Source: an uncultured Oscillospiraceae bacterium
Lineage (GTDB): Bacteria > Bacillota > Clostridia > Oscillospirales > Oscillospiraceae
Direction of reading: 5' to 3'
Assembly (NCBI GenBank): GCA_900763995.1
Contig: CAAFMK010000132.1
Span: 1-7,247, forward strand
DNA length: 7,247 nt
Every line of letters begins with the position of its first letter. Position 1 is the stretch's first letter. Positions 1 through 5,686 of this stretch are shown piece after piece. The translations under genes were made by a program, and so were the position numbers. The notes beneath the pieces were generated by a model. The model was not told the DNA's origin and did not search any database. It was given only the letters and a program-made list of their open reading frames with translations.

Positions 1-312
1 AGTCAGGGGTGTATGCTGTCCAAAGATTGGAAAAAGTTTCGCTGTCCTTGTGAAAAACGGTGTAACATGGGTGCATCTCGTCATACACGCCGGGCTCACC
101 CTGTGCATTGTATGTGGTACGAAATTCTTTGTGGCGGTTCACCACAGTTGCAATGGTGTACAGCATAGCGGGGTAGAGCTTTTGTTCCTGCTGCCGAATG
201 CGGGTAATATCCAGCTTGAATGTTGCGCTGTATGTGCAGGGCACAGAGGAAAAAAGTGGTTAAAAATTTCCTTTCGTCCCCATGCTTTCTGATCGATTGG
301 TGTAAATTTCAT
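1..312 (-). pseudogene. cat: Chloramphenicol acetyltransferase (CatA/CatP-like), frameshifted and cut by the window edge
   Basis: This would acetylate chloramphenicol with acetyl-CoA in the cytoplasm. From the ATG at 312 the frame reads MKFTPIDQKAWGRKEIFNHF, a classic CAT N-terminus, then loses similarity and stops at 139. Shifting by one base just after the run of six A (plus strand 250-255) restores a family-like protein, SVPCTYSATFKLDITRI, then LYPAMLYTIATVVNRHKEFRT, GVYDEMHPCYTVFHKDSETF and NLWTAYTPD, open to the window edge. A seventh base in the run would give an intact reading frame of about 104 residues here. The catalytic HHxxxDG region lies outside the window. An AAGGGGAG ribosome site six bases before 312 supports that start over an in-frame ATG at 360, which would fall about at the transcript's first base. 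It has its own promoter and is separated from the carrier gene by a terminator. The shift could be a real mutation or a homopolymer sequencing error. Identity is confident; loss of function less so. Confidence 0.85.
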
Positions 313-366
313 GCGTCGCTCCCCTTTTTCTGATGGTGTCCCGTGGGTGGTTTTATACATTAAACT

Positions 367-395
367 ATTATAGGGCCAACAAATTTCCCCGTCAA
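367..395 (-). promoter_or_regulatory. Sigma-A-type promoter of the cat gene
   Basis: On the minus strand there is TTGACG, a spacer of exactly 17 bases, then a perfect TATAAT. The predicted transcript start is near 360, giving a leader of about 48 bases with an AAGGGGAG ribosome site before the ATG at 312. This is close to the vegetative consensus and suggests strong constitutive expression. No leader-peptide attenuator of the kind known for some cat genes was seen. Confidence 0.8.
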
Positions 396-442
396 TAAGA
401 TCAACTCATGGCATGGACAATTGCCAGCAGCAGCGAGAACAG

Positions 443-493
443 AAAAAAGTTGAAGTGACCCCAAAGTGTTGTTGTAACTTTTGGGGTCACTTC
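443..493 (-). terminator. Intrinsic terminator after the carrier gene
   Basis: Read on the minus strand, GAAGTGACCCCAAAAG (493-478) pairs with CTTTGGGGTCACTTC (466-452), a stem of 15 pairs with one bulged A and an 11-base loop. Three bases later comes a run of six T (448-443). It lies about 50 bases past the stop of the carrier gene and just upstream of the cat promoter, so it probably ends the folP-carrier transcript and insulates cat. There is no T run on the plus-strand side. Confidence 0.75.
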
Positions 494-541
494 ATGTGAG
501 TCAAAGGGAGATTGGTTTTTTTATTTATGATGCTGGTTGGG

Positions 542-1942
542 TTAAAATCCAATCGCTGTGCCAATAAAGATGGAGGAGAGCATCACGATCAGCAGCATAC
601 CGTAACAGGGGAGCAGAAACTTGAACCACCGCTTGAGGGTGACGCCACCAGCGGCCAGACAAATCATCAGATTGCTGCTGGTAGGGCTTAGAAGATTTGT
701 AAAGCCATCCCCAAATTGTACTGTCAAAACAGACATCTGCCGTGTCACACCGACCACATCGGCCAAGGGTGCGATAATTGGCATCATCACAGTGGTCTGA
801 CCAGATCCGGAGTTAATAAAGCAGTTGATAATACAGTTGGCGATAAACATACCAATGGCGGCGAAGGAGTTACTCAAATAGTTCAGCGGAATAGAGATGT
901 AGTAAACAATGGTGTCAAGGATACCGGAGTCATTTAGAATCACACTCATCACAGAGGCCAGAATCATAAAGACCATAACACTGCACATGGTTTGGGAGCC
1001 CTTGACAAAATTCTTCATAATCTCATCAATGTCGTAGTGGGCCAGAAACCCCTCAACAAAGGCCACAGGAACCATGACAGAGGTGAGCTGAGACATATCT
1101 AATCTAAGGGTGGGGCCGCCTGCGGCAATGAAAATGAAGGTGCCAAAAAAGAGGATAAGCATTGCGATTTCCCGCCCAGATAGGGGCCGGTATCCATCAA
1201 AGCCGGGAAGATCAATGTCAGCAGAGCTGCTCAGAGAATGTTCAGCTCCGAAATCGGATTCATAGAGGGCGGGATTTTTCTGGCAGTATTTGACCCACCA
1301 GATGAGATAAGCAGATACAATAGTCAAATTGAGGACGGTGACGATCGTCCGCATCCCGGCCCCGGAGTAGGGGACAACCCCTGCAATTTCCTGTCCCAGC
1401 ACACCGGTCAGAGGGTTGATGGGGGAGCTCATAAAACCGGTATAGGCTCCCAGCACAGCCAGTCCAACACCAAAACTACGGTCAGCCTTAAACTGTTTTG
1501 CAATGGACAGGCCCAGAGGGACAAAGAGAACAGCGGTAGAAATCAGAGAACCCACACAGCCCAACAGGCCGGTGGCGAAAATGTAGATGGGAATAATAAT
1601 GACAGCCTTATTCTTCATCTTATAGATAATATTCCCCAGCGCCTGATCGATCACACCGGTGGAATTTACAATGTGCATCATACCACCCATAACAAGCAGA
1701 TTGACATAAAGCTTGCCAAAGAGCTGATAGGTGGTATCACCTATGGCGAGGATCACCTGGATGGGATCAAGATAGATTTTTTCAATCATATGGTAGGTGC
1801 CGGGAATGACCATGCGGCCATCCCGTTCAAAGGCGCCAGATGGGATGATAAAGGACATGATATAGAGGACTGCAATGACCAAAAGTATGATTTTCCACAT
1901 ACTCATGCTGGAATGATGCTGGATGGTGTTCTTATGCTTCAT
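542..1942 (-). CDS. YfcC/DcuC-family membrane carrier, substrate unknown
   Basis: A 466-residue polytopic inner-membrane protein with about ten to twelve hydrophobic segments, beginning at residues 16-34 (MWKIILLVIAVLYIMSFIIP). It is a normal length for the YfcC/C4-dicarboxylate anaerobic carrier group of the ion transporter superfamily. Family-like stretches are the small-residue loop INPLTG (175-180), the re-entrant type segment NCFINSGSGQ (373-382) followed by MPIIAPLADVVGVTRQ (387-402), and QFGDGFTNLLSPTSSN (409-424). A hydrophilic loop covers about 222-257. Members are thought to exchange or symport amino acids or dicarboxylates; the sequence does not reveal the substrate. The start at 1942 has an AAAGGAGAG ribosome site 6-7 bases upstream. 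It begins 38 bases after the folP stop with no terminator or clear promoter between, so it is probably co-transcribed with folP. That hints at, but does not show, a folate-related cargo. It is not an AbgT-type aminobenzoyl-glutamate carrier as far as can be judged by eye. Confidence 0.85.
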   Translation of the reverse strand: MKHKNTIQHHSSMSMWKIILLVIAVLYIMSFIIPSGAFERDGRMVIPGTYHMIEKIYLDPIQVILAIGDTTYQLFGKLYVNLLVMGGMMHIVNSTGVIDQALGNIIYKMKNKAVIIIPIYIFATGLLGCVGSLISTAVLFVPLGLSIAKQFKADRSFGVGLAVLGAYTGFMSSPINPLTGVLGQEIAGVVPYSGAGMRTIVTVLNLTIVSAYLIWWVKYCQKNPALYESDFGAEHSLSSSADIDLPGFDGYRPLSGREIAMLILFFGTFIFIAAGGPTLRLDMSQLTSVMVPVAFVEGFLAHYDIDEIMKNFVKGSQTMCSVMVFMILASVMSVILNDSGILDTIVYYISIPLNYLSNSFAAIGMFIANCIINCFINSGSGQTTVMMPIIAPLADVVGVTRQMSVLTVQFGDGFTNLLSPTSSNLMICLAAGGVTLKRWFKFLLPCYGMLLIVMLSSIFIGTAIGF

Positions 1943-1980
1943 TGATTTCTCTCCTTTGTGTCAGGTACTCTCAGCTGGAA

Positions 1981-2793
1981 TCATAGCTGGGCGGACAGGA
2001 TAGCTTGGGTCATTTTGATGGCCCGGCGATTTTTTTCAGCGTCATGGACACGAACAAATCCATACCCCGCCTGTACTGCCATGACAGTGGTGACCAGGGT
2101 ACCCTCCTCTCGCTGATCGGGGGGCAGATCCAAAACACGGCCGATGGTACCCTTTCTGGAGGCACCCAGCAGGAGGGGGTACCCCAGTTTTTTGAATGTC
2201 TCCAGATTTTTCATCACAGCCAGATTCATCTCCCAGTTCTTTCCAAAACCAAGACCTGGATCAAGCATGATCTTGTCATCATCAATACCGGCTGCCTTGG
2301 CCGTTTTGATGCACTGTGCCAGATCGGTACACATATCCTCCAGAAGATCTGTGTAAACAGCCTCGCTGCGATTGTGCATGAGACAGCACGCGGCGTTATA
2401 CTTCTTGACAACAGGTGCCATCTGGTCGTCATACTGGAAACCCCAGACATCATTCACAAGGTCGGTACCCAGCTTCAAGGCGGCCTCAGCGACCTGACTT
2501 TTGTAGGTATCAATGGAGACGGGGATGTCAAAATTCCGCTTCACAGCCTCTATGAGGGGGGCGACACGATCGATTTCTTCTTGGGCTGAAATTTGGGTAT
2601 ACCCTGGACGGGTGGATTCACCGCCAATATCAATCATATCACTGCCGCCTTTCAGCAGCTCCTCAACATGGGTCATTGCAGAGTCGTACTGGCTCCACTT
2701 GCCACCGTCTGAGAAGGAATCTGGGGTTGCATTCAAAATTCCCATGATATATGTATGGTGCTTGGTATCAAATTCCCGGTTTCCGATTTTCAT
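1981..2793 (-). CDS. folP: Dihydropteroate synthase
   Basis: Cytoplasmic enzyme of folate synthesis that joins 6-hydroxymethyl-7,8-dihydropterin diphosphate to p-aminobenzoate; it is the sulfonamide target. The 270-residue protein has the full TIM-barrel motif set: MGILNATPDSFSDGG (17-31), DIGGESTRPG (55-64), SIDTYK (93-98), NDVWG (114-118), CLMHN (137-141), LDPGLGFGK (177-185), GASRKG (210-215) and RVHD (248-251). Length is usual for the family. The loop after STRPG looks like the ordinary chromosomal form, without an obvious extra Phe-Gly of the kind described in mobile Sul enzymes, so there is no sign of a resistance variant. The start at 2793 is chosen because AGGAGG lies nine bases upstream; the frame stays open to an ATG at 2820, but that would place the ribosome site inside the gene. 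No other folate gene is nearby, which is unusual since folP often sits with folE, folB or folK. The gene follows a leader containing a terminator and precedes a carrier gene. Confidence 0.97.
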   Translation of the reverse strand: MKIGNREFDTKHHTYIMGILNATPDSFSDGGKWSQYDSAMTHVEELLKGGSDMIDIGGESTRPGYTQISAQEEIDRVAPLIEAVKRNFDIPVSIDTYKSQVAEAALKLGTDLVNDVWGFQYDDQMAPVVKKYNAACCLMHNRSEAVYTDLLEDMCTDLAQCIKTAKAAGIDDDKIMLDPGLGFGKNWEMNLAVMKNLETFKKLGYPLLLGASRKGTIGRVLDLPPDQREEGTLVTTVMAVQAGYGFVRVHDAEKNRRAIKMTQAILSAQL

Positions 2794-2950
2794 ACTGCAT
2801 CTCCTCCTGTTGTGTCCCAATCATCTAATGCTTTATCTCAGTAGTAAAAAAGACTGCCAAAGAAATCCTAATACAGATCTCTTTGGCAGTCTTCCATAAA
2901 TACCATACTTCCAGATTCTCAGTCTGAAATGATAATGGGCACACCTAATA
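2794..2950 (-). promoter_or_regulatory. folP 5' leader of about 155 bases, candidate cis-regulatory RNA
   Basis: Between the promoter at 2957-2984 and folP lies a leader that includes the terminator hairpin (2846-2893). The nonamer TGTATTAGG occurs twice on the minus strand, at 2952-2944 near the transcript start and at 2875-2867 in the terminator loop. AGACTG followed closely by ATCTG also occurs twice, once about 25 bases before the hairpin and once beginning in its 5' arm. A minimal open frame (ATG at 2897, product MEDCQRDLY, stop at 2868) runs through the 5' arm and ends in the loop, with a weak GGAAG ten bases upstream. No known riboswitch consensus was recognised: TPP and T-box were considered and do not fit. 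Whether it regulates is an inference from layout. Confidence 0.4.
2846..2893 (-). terminator. Intrinsic terminator upstream of folP, possible attenuator
   Basis: On the minus strand AAGACTGCCAAAG (2893-2881) pairs perfectly with CTTTGGCAGTCTT (2862-2850) around an 18-base loop, and the stem runs directly into six T (2851-2846). It lies about 53 bases before the folP start and about 55 bases after the TSS implied by the promoter at 2957-2984. It may stop readthrough from the thiamine operon, act as a conditional attenuator of folP, or both. Confidence 0.85.
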
Positions 2951-2956
2951 CATTCT

Positions 2957-2984
2957 ATCATAACATAGTTTGTCTTCTTGTCAA
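2957..2984 (-). promoter_or_regulatory. Predicted sigma-A-type promoter for folP and the carrier gene
   Basis: The minus strand has a perfect TTGACA (2984-2979), a 16-base spacer and TATGAT (2962-2957, five of six matches to TATAAT). Predicted initiation is near 2950. It is the best promoter between thiN and folP; no convincing one lies between the terminator and folP. It also supplies a fresh start after the thiamine operon was interrupted. Confidence 0.6.
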
Positions 2985-3248
2985 TAGGAAACACTGGAAA
3001 ACCTATGATAATTTCATACAAATTCCCCCTCCTTTTCTCATGCCGAACACAGCTTCAAGCCCTGGACATAACAGTGGACAAGCGGATATGTCTTTCTGCA
3101 AGTGCCGAAGAAAAGCAAGGCAGGCCCCAAGACGCTGCGTGGATGCTGGGACTTCCCATCGCCCTATCCGATGAAACTCCAAACCAGCAGAGCGAAATCA
3201 TTCCAAGGAAATCTCAATAAGTCCTGCCAATGCTTGTAATGGGTGGAT
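2985..3248 (-). other. Unrecognised sequence between the broken thiN and the folP promoter
   Basis: No gene could be supported here on either strand. A plus-strand frame from 2978 to 3220 is open but lacks a ribosome site, overlaps the minus-strand promoter and matches no family I recognise. On the minus strand a frame ending TYPLVHCYVQGLKLCSA and a stop at about 3041 looks somewhat protein-like but has no start. Just after it comes an excellent ribosome site (AAAGGAGGGGG) placed before an ATG at about 3010 that is followed by only three codons and a stop (MKLS). These look like scraps of genes left by rearrangement rather than working genes. Confidence 0.4.
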
Positions 3249-3261
3249 TTATCTTGGCAGG
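3223..3261. repeat. Inverted repeat near the thiN breakpoint
   Basis: CCTGCCAA (3223-3230) and TTGGCAGG (3254-3261) are perfect inverted copies separated by 23 bases. No T run follows on either strand, so it is not a canonical terminator. It overlaps the new stop codon of the truncated thiN frame and lies beside the tandem repeat at 3266-3286. It could be a weak hairpin or part of an element end. Confidence 0.4.
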
Positions 3262-3470
3262 GAAAGACAAATAAACGACAAATAAATGCAGAATTTGATG
3301 AAGTACAAATCGAAGTCACCGACAATCAAGCTTGGGCTCACCTGTAGGTGTGTCAAATGCTTCAAGCCGCTGTCACAGAACATTATATAGTCATCTGTAT
3401 GCAGCCTTTTGCGGATAAAATCATAGTTGTTGATGTCAGCACCGCCGACAACTACACAGCATCTCATCAT
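3249..3470 (-). pseudogene. thiN: Truncated thiamine pyrophosphokinase (ThiN), N-terminal quarter only
   Basis: ThiN transfers pyrophosphate from ATP to free thiamine to make TPP and is usually about 210-220 residues. Starting at the ATG at 3470 the frame gives MMRCCVVVGGADINNYDFI, then FCDSGLKHLT (31-40) and SLIVGDFD (47-54), the family's N-terminal half-domain with the first metal/substrate Asp motif, normally GDFDS. Immediately after GDFD, at about 3309, the sequence turns into an unrelated tail of 19 residues (LYFIKFCIYLSFICLSLPR) and a stop at 3249. The rest of the catalytic and thiamine-binding domains is absent from the window. The start overlaps the tenA stop (ATGA), as expected for the last gene of the operon. 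The in-frame ATG at 3497 lies inside tenA and is unlikely. The product should be inactive, so TPP would need another ThiN or a ThiL elsewhere. Confidence 0.85.
3266..3286. repeat. Two tandem copies of GACAAATAAA with 11-base period
   Basis: GACAAATAAA occurs at 3266-3275 and again at 3277-3286, one base apart, so the copies face the same side of the helix. The pair lies 23 bases to the left of the point where thiN similarity ends. Short repeats with helical spacing just inside an end are typical of recombinase or transposase binding sites, but this function is only inferred. Confidence 0.5.
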
Positions 3471-4126
3471 TTGCTCAGTGTCCAGGACATTTCCCAAAAT
3501 GCCAGTTCGTAACGAGAGCAGGCAACAAAAATGTCCACAAGATGCTGAATCTGCTTTTCCGTGTATGTTTCGGTCAGGCGGTTTAGTTCCTTCAGAAGAA
3601 TGACATTTTCTTCAGCATATCCATCAGAGGCGTATCCCTTGATCCAATCTCCATAAAATTCATCGTCGATGGAAGTGGGATTGTTTTTTACAATATTCTT
3701 TGCAATGATCTCATAGCTGTATGCACAGGAGAGGATCGCCGCAAGGATCTCGGCTTCCCCTTCTTCGTATGCCACACGAAGCATATAGGATGTATAGGAG
3801 AGGTTATCGAGGGAGCGGGGGGTGGAATCAATTTCCTCCTGTTTTACGCCCAGTCTTGCGAGATAGCCGTTGTGAACATCCAGTTCGCCATTCATAACTG
3901 AGATGTACTTTGCAAACAGATTCGCCATGTTAAGGCTCTTGGCTTTTGCAACACCCACTGCAAAAGTTTTGGCATAGTCCTTTAAATAGAGGTAGTCTTG
4001 GATGATGTAATAGCGGAACTTATTTTTGTCCAATGATCCGTTCTGAATACCTAAAACAAAGGGATGTTGGTTATATGCTGTCCAGATTTCCTTTGTGGCA
4101 TCGAGTAATCTTTCTACAGTGTTCAT
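3467..4126 (-). CDS. tenA: TenA-family aminopyrimidine aminohydrolase (thiaminase II)
   Basis: This cytoplasmic salvage enzyme hydrolyses aminopyrimidines derived from degraded thiamine to HMP, which ThiD then phosphorylates. The 219-residue all-helical protein is family length. Expected active-site residues are visible: Asp44 and Tyr47 in IIQDYLYLKDY, the nucleophile Cys134 in LSCAYSYE (132-139), and Glu207 in the C-terminal CSRYELAFWEM (203-213). The Cys places it in the TenA_C class rather than the Cys-less TenA_E class. The ATG at 4126 overlaps the thiD stop in an ATGA arrangement, and AAGGAGGT in the last thiD codons is placed six bases upstream, so translation is probably coupled. It is followed by an overlapping thiN start. 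Thiaminase II activity on intact thiamine is known for the family, but salvage is the accepted role. Confidence 0.95.
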   Translation of the reverse strand: MNTVERLLDATKEIWTAYNQHPFVLGIQNGSLDKNKFRYYIIQDYLYLKDYAKTFAVGVAKAKSLNMANLFAKYISVMNGELDVHNGYLARLGVKQEEIDSTPRSLDNLSYTSYMLRVAYEEGEAEILAAILSCAYSYEIIAKNIVKNNPTSIDDEFYGDWIKGYASDGYAEENVILLKELNRLTETYTEKQIQHLVDIFVACSRYELAFWEMSWTLSK

Positions 4127-4938
4127 TTTATGACCTCCTTAGCGTATTCGCCTTTCAAATCAAATGCGTGGTTCATCGGGCCGGAGCCTTTGCCTAGATC
4201 GAGCATTGCCGCTAATGCACCGGAAATGTAATCCTTTGCTCTCTGCACGGATTCAGACAGTGTAAATCCTTTGGCAAGATTGGAGGCGATGGCACTTGAA
4301 AGCGTGCATCCTGTGCCGTGGGTATTGGGGTTGTTGATACGCTTGCCCTCAAACCACACTAGGTCGCCATTTACATAAAGGAGATCGTTTGCATCATTGA
4401 TGCTGTGACCACCTTTGAGCAGGACAGAACAACAATAGTTAGTTCCGATTTGCTTCACCGCTGTGACCATATCCTCTTTGGTTTCAATGGTCAGACCGGA
4501 GAGGACTTGTGCTTCCGGAATATTTGGTGTAACAAGAGTTGAAATGGGCAGCAGTTCTTCAATAAGGGTCTGTACTGCATCGTTCTTCATGAGTGCAGAA
4601 CCGGAGGTTGCAACCATGACAGGATCAACCACTATGTTTTTTGCATGGTAGAATCTCAGTCTGTCTGCAATCACACGGATCAGCTCGCTAGAGGCCACCA
4701 TACCGATTTTGATGGCATCGGGATAAATGTCCTCAAATATGGAATCAAGCTGCTGTTTTAAAAAGTCTGGTGTCGATTCTTGTATTGCGCTTACGCCGGT
4801 GGTGTTCTGCACTGTGAGTGCTGTGACGGCACTCATGGCATAGACACCATTCATGGTCATCGTTTTCAGATCGGCCTGAATACCGGCGCCTCCACTGCAA
4901 TCGCTTCCTGCAATGGTCAATGCTGTTTTTAAGTTCAT
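4123..4938 (-). CDS. thiD: Hydroxymethylpyrimidine / phosphomethylpyrimidine kinase
   Basis: Ribokinase-like cytoplasmic enzyme that phosphorylates HMP, then HMP phosphate, to give HMP diphosphate for ThiE. The 271-residue protein shows LTIAGSDCSGGAGIQADLKT (7-26) at the substrate site, IVVDPVMVATSG (102-113), LVTPNIPEA (135-143), LLKGGHS (173-179) and the anion-hole/catalytic HGTGCTLSS (207-215, Cys211). Length and motif order are normal, and no pseudo-enzyme features were seen. The start at 4938 has AAAGGAGAT seven bases upstream. An 84-base gap separates it from the HAD gene, the longest gap in the thiamine operon; a TATATA-like element occurs there but without a good -35, so an internal promoter is doubtful. 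It overlaps tenA by four bases, consistent with TenA feeding HMP to ThiD. Confidence 0.97.
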   Translation of the reverse strand: MNLKTALTIAGSDCSGGAGIQADLKTMTMNGVYAMSAVTALTVQNTTGVSAIQESTPDFLKQQLDSIFEDIYPDAIKIGMVASSELIRVIADRLRFYHAKNIVVDPVMVATSGSALMKNDAVQTLIEELLPISTLVTPNIPEAQVLSGLTIETKEDMVTAVKQIGTNYCCSVLLKGGHSINDANDLLYVNGDLVWFEGKRINNPNTHGTGCTLSSAIASNLAKGFTLSESVQRAKDYISGALAAMLDLGKGSGPMNHAFDLKGEYAKEVIK

Positions 4939-5023
4939 AGTTTGAATCTCCTTTCTTTTGTCAGCATCGTTTTATATAGCGGCATAAGGTGGTGCCCCCA
5001 ATCTGTCGCTTGAATCTGTCAGC

Positions 5024-5686
5024 TTATTCAGCCGAAGCAAACCTCCAAAAATCTTCTGTATGTTCAAAGTCCATTATATAGCAGTCTGACAGTTTGCGAA
5101 GATCATCCTGCCGTCTCTCGCTGTCATCGAATACAGAGACCACCACAAAACCATCCGCCTTGGCAGTCTGAACAGCATGGATCGCATCCTCAAAAATAAA
5201 GGTGGTACCGCGGTCAGCACCAAAATGCTCCATTGCTGTTCGGAAAATGACAGGTTCATCCTTGCCATACCCAACCTCGCTGCAAGTGAAAATCTCTTCA
5301 AAATAGTGCTCCATACCACATCTTCTAAGAGCAGCTTTTATTTGGTAGCGGTCAGATGCTGTAGCAATACACATCGGAATCTTGGCCTGTTTCATTTGCT
5401 CCAAGAAACCCATGACACCGGGTTTGGGCAAAACCTCATGGATGTAGAAATGCTCAATGGCCTGATTGATACCCGCCATGATTTCTTCCACAGAATAAGG
5501 CAGGTCATATTCTTGCTGGAAAAAGCAAGCAGACTGATGCAGGCTCAGGGCTTTAACATCTTCACGCATGGAAGGTTTGGGCGCTTTCCCAAGAGAACGA
5601 AGATAAGTTTCTCCAACCGTTTCCCAAATAAACATGGAGTCAAATAGTGTTCCATCAAAGTCGAAGATGGCACATTTTATGTTCAT
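5024..5686 (-). CDS. HAD-family phosphatase in the thiamine operon, probable thiamine monophosphate phosphatase
   Basis: A 220-residue HAD hydrolase of the beta-phosphoglucomutase/phosphoglycolate phosphatase type. Motif I is FDFDGTLFDS (8-17, nucleophile Asp9 and acid Asp11), a helical cap covers roughly 17-85, motif II is ATASDR (108-113), motif III is Lys142 in GYGKDEP, and motif IV is FEDAIHA (165-171). All catalytic residues are present. The substrate is inferred from place: it lies between thiE and thiD, and an operon that ends in thiN rather than thiL needs a phosphatase to turn TMP into thiamine. A precedent is plant TH2, a TenA domain fused to a HAD TMP phosphatase. The start at 5686 overlaps the thiE stop (ATGA) and places the DxDGT motif at the usual residue 9; an upstream in-frame ATG at 5728 lies within thiE and would add 14 residues unlike the family. 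Another phosphosugar or nucleotide substrate is possible. Confidence 0.9.
   Translation of the reverse strand: MNIKCAIFDFDGTLFDSMFIWETVGETYLRSLGKAPKPSMREDVKALSLHQSACFFQQEYDLPYSVEEIMAGINQAIEHFYIHEVLPKPGVMGFLEQMKQAKIPMCIATASDRYQIKAALRRCGMEHYFEEIFTCSEVGYGKDEPVIFRTAMEHFGADRGTTFIFEDAIHAVQTAKADGFVVVSVFDDSERRQDDLRKLSDCYIMDFEHTEDFWRFASAE

Noticed and set aside
50..292. Plus-strand open frame of 80 codons opposite cat
   Set aside because: It is antisense to the clearly recognisable acetyltransferase sequence and has no ribosome site or family resemblance.
452..493. Near-perfect inverted repeat as insertion-sequence ends
   Set aside because: The arms are only 11 bases apart with no transposase between them, and a T run follows on the minus strand shortly after a gene stop, which fits a terminator better.
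1238..1945. Long plus-strand open frame of 235 codons opposite the carrier gene
   Set aside because: It has a low-complexity, polar composition rich in His, Asn, Asp and Gly typical of an antisense shadow, with no recognisable domain or ribosome site. The opposite strand has a clear membrane carrier.
2005..2589. Plus-strand open frame of 194 codons opposite folP
   Set aside because: It is antisense to a fully conserved dihydropteroate synthase and shows no domain of its own.
1981..2793. Mobile sulfonamide-resistance (sul-type) dihydropteroate synthase
   Set aside because: The position near a cat gene suggested it, but the protein resembles ordinary clostridial FolP, with no visible insertion after the STRPG loop.
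2894..2950. CTGAGA followed by ATCTGG in the folP leader, reminiscent of a TPP riboswitch
   Set aside because: The rest of the aptamer is missing: there is no ACCTGAT, no AATGCC and no GCGTAGGGA, and the spacing does not allow the two-arm fold. The downstream gene is folP, not a thiamine gene.
4939..5023. Possible internal promoter upstream of thiD (TTGGGG, 17 bases, TATATA on the minus strand)
   Set aside because: The -35 matches consensus at only three of six positions and the -10 at four; the gap lies within an otherwise co-directional operon. Too weak to annotate.
5195..5215. T-box-like sequence AAAGGTGGTACCGCGG on the plus strand
   Set aside because: It lies inside the HAD gene and codes for DRGTT next to motif IV on the minus strand. 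No plus-strand gene follows and there is no specifier or terminator structure, so the match is a coding coincidence.
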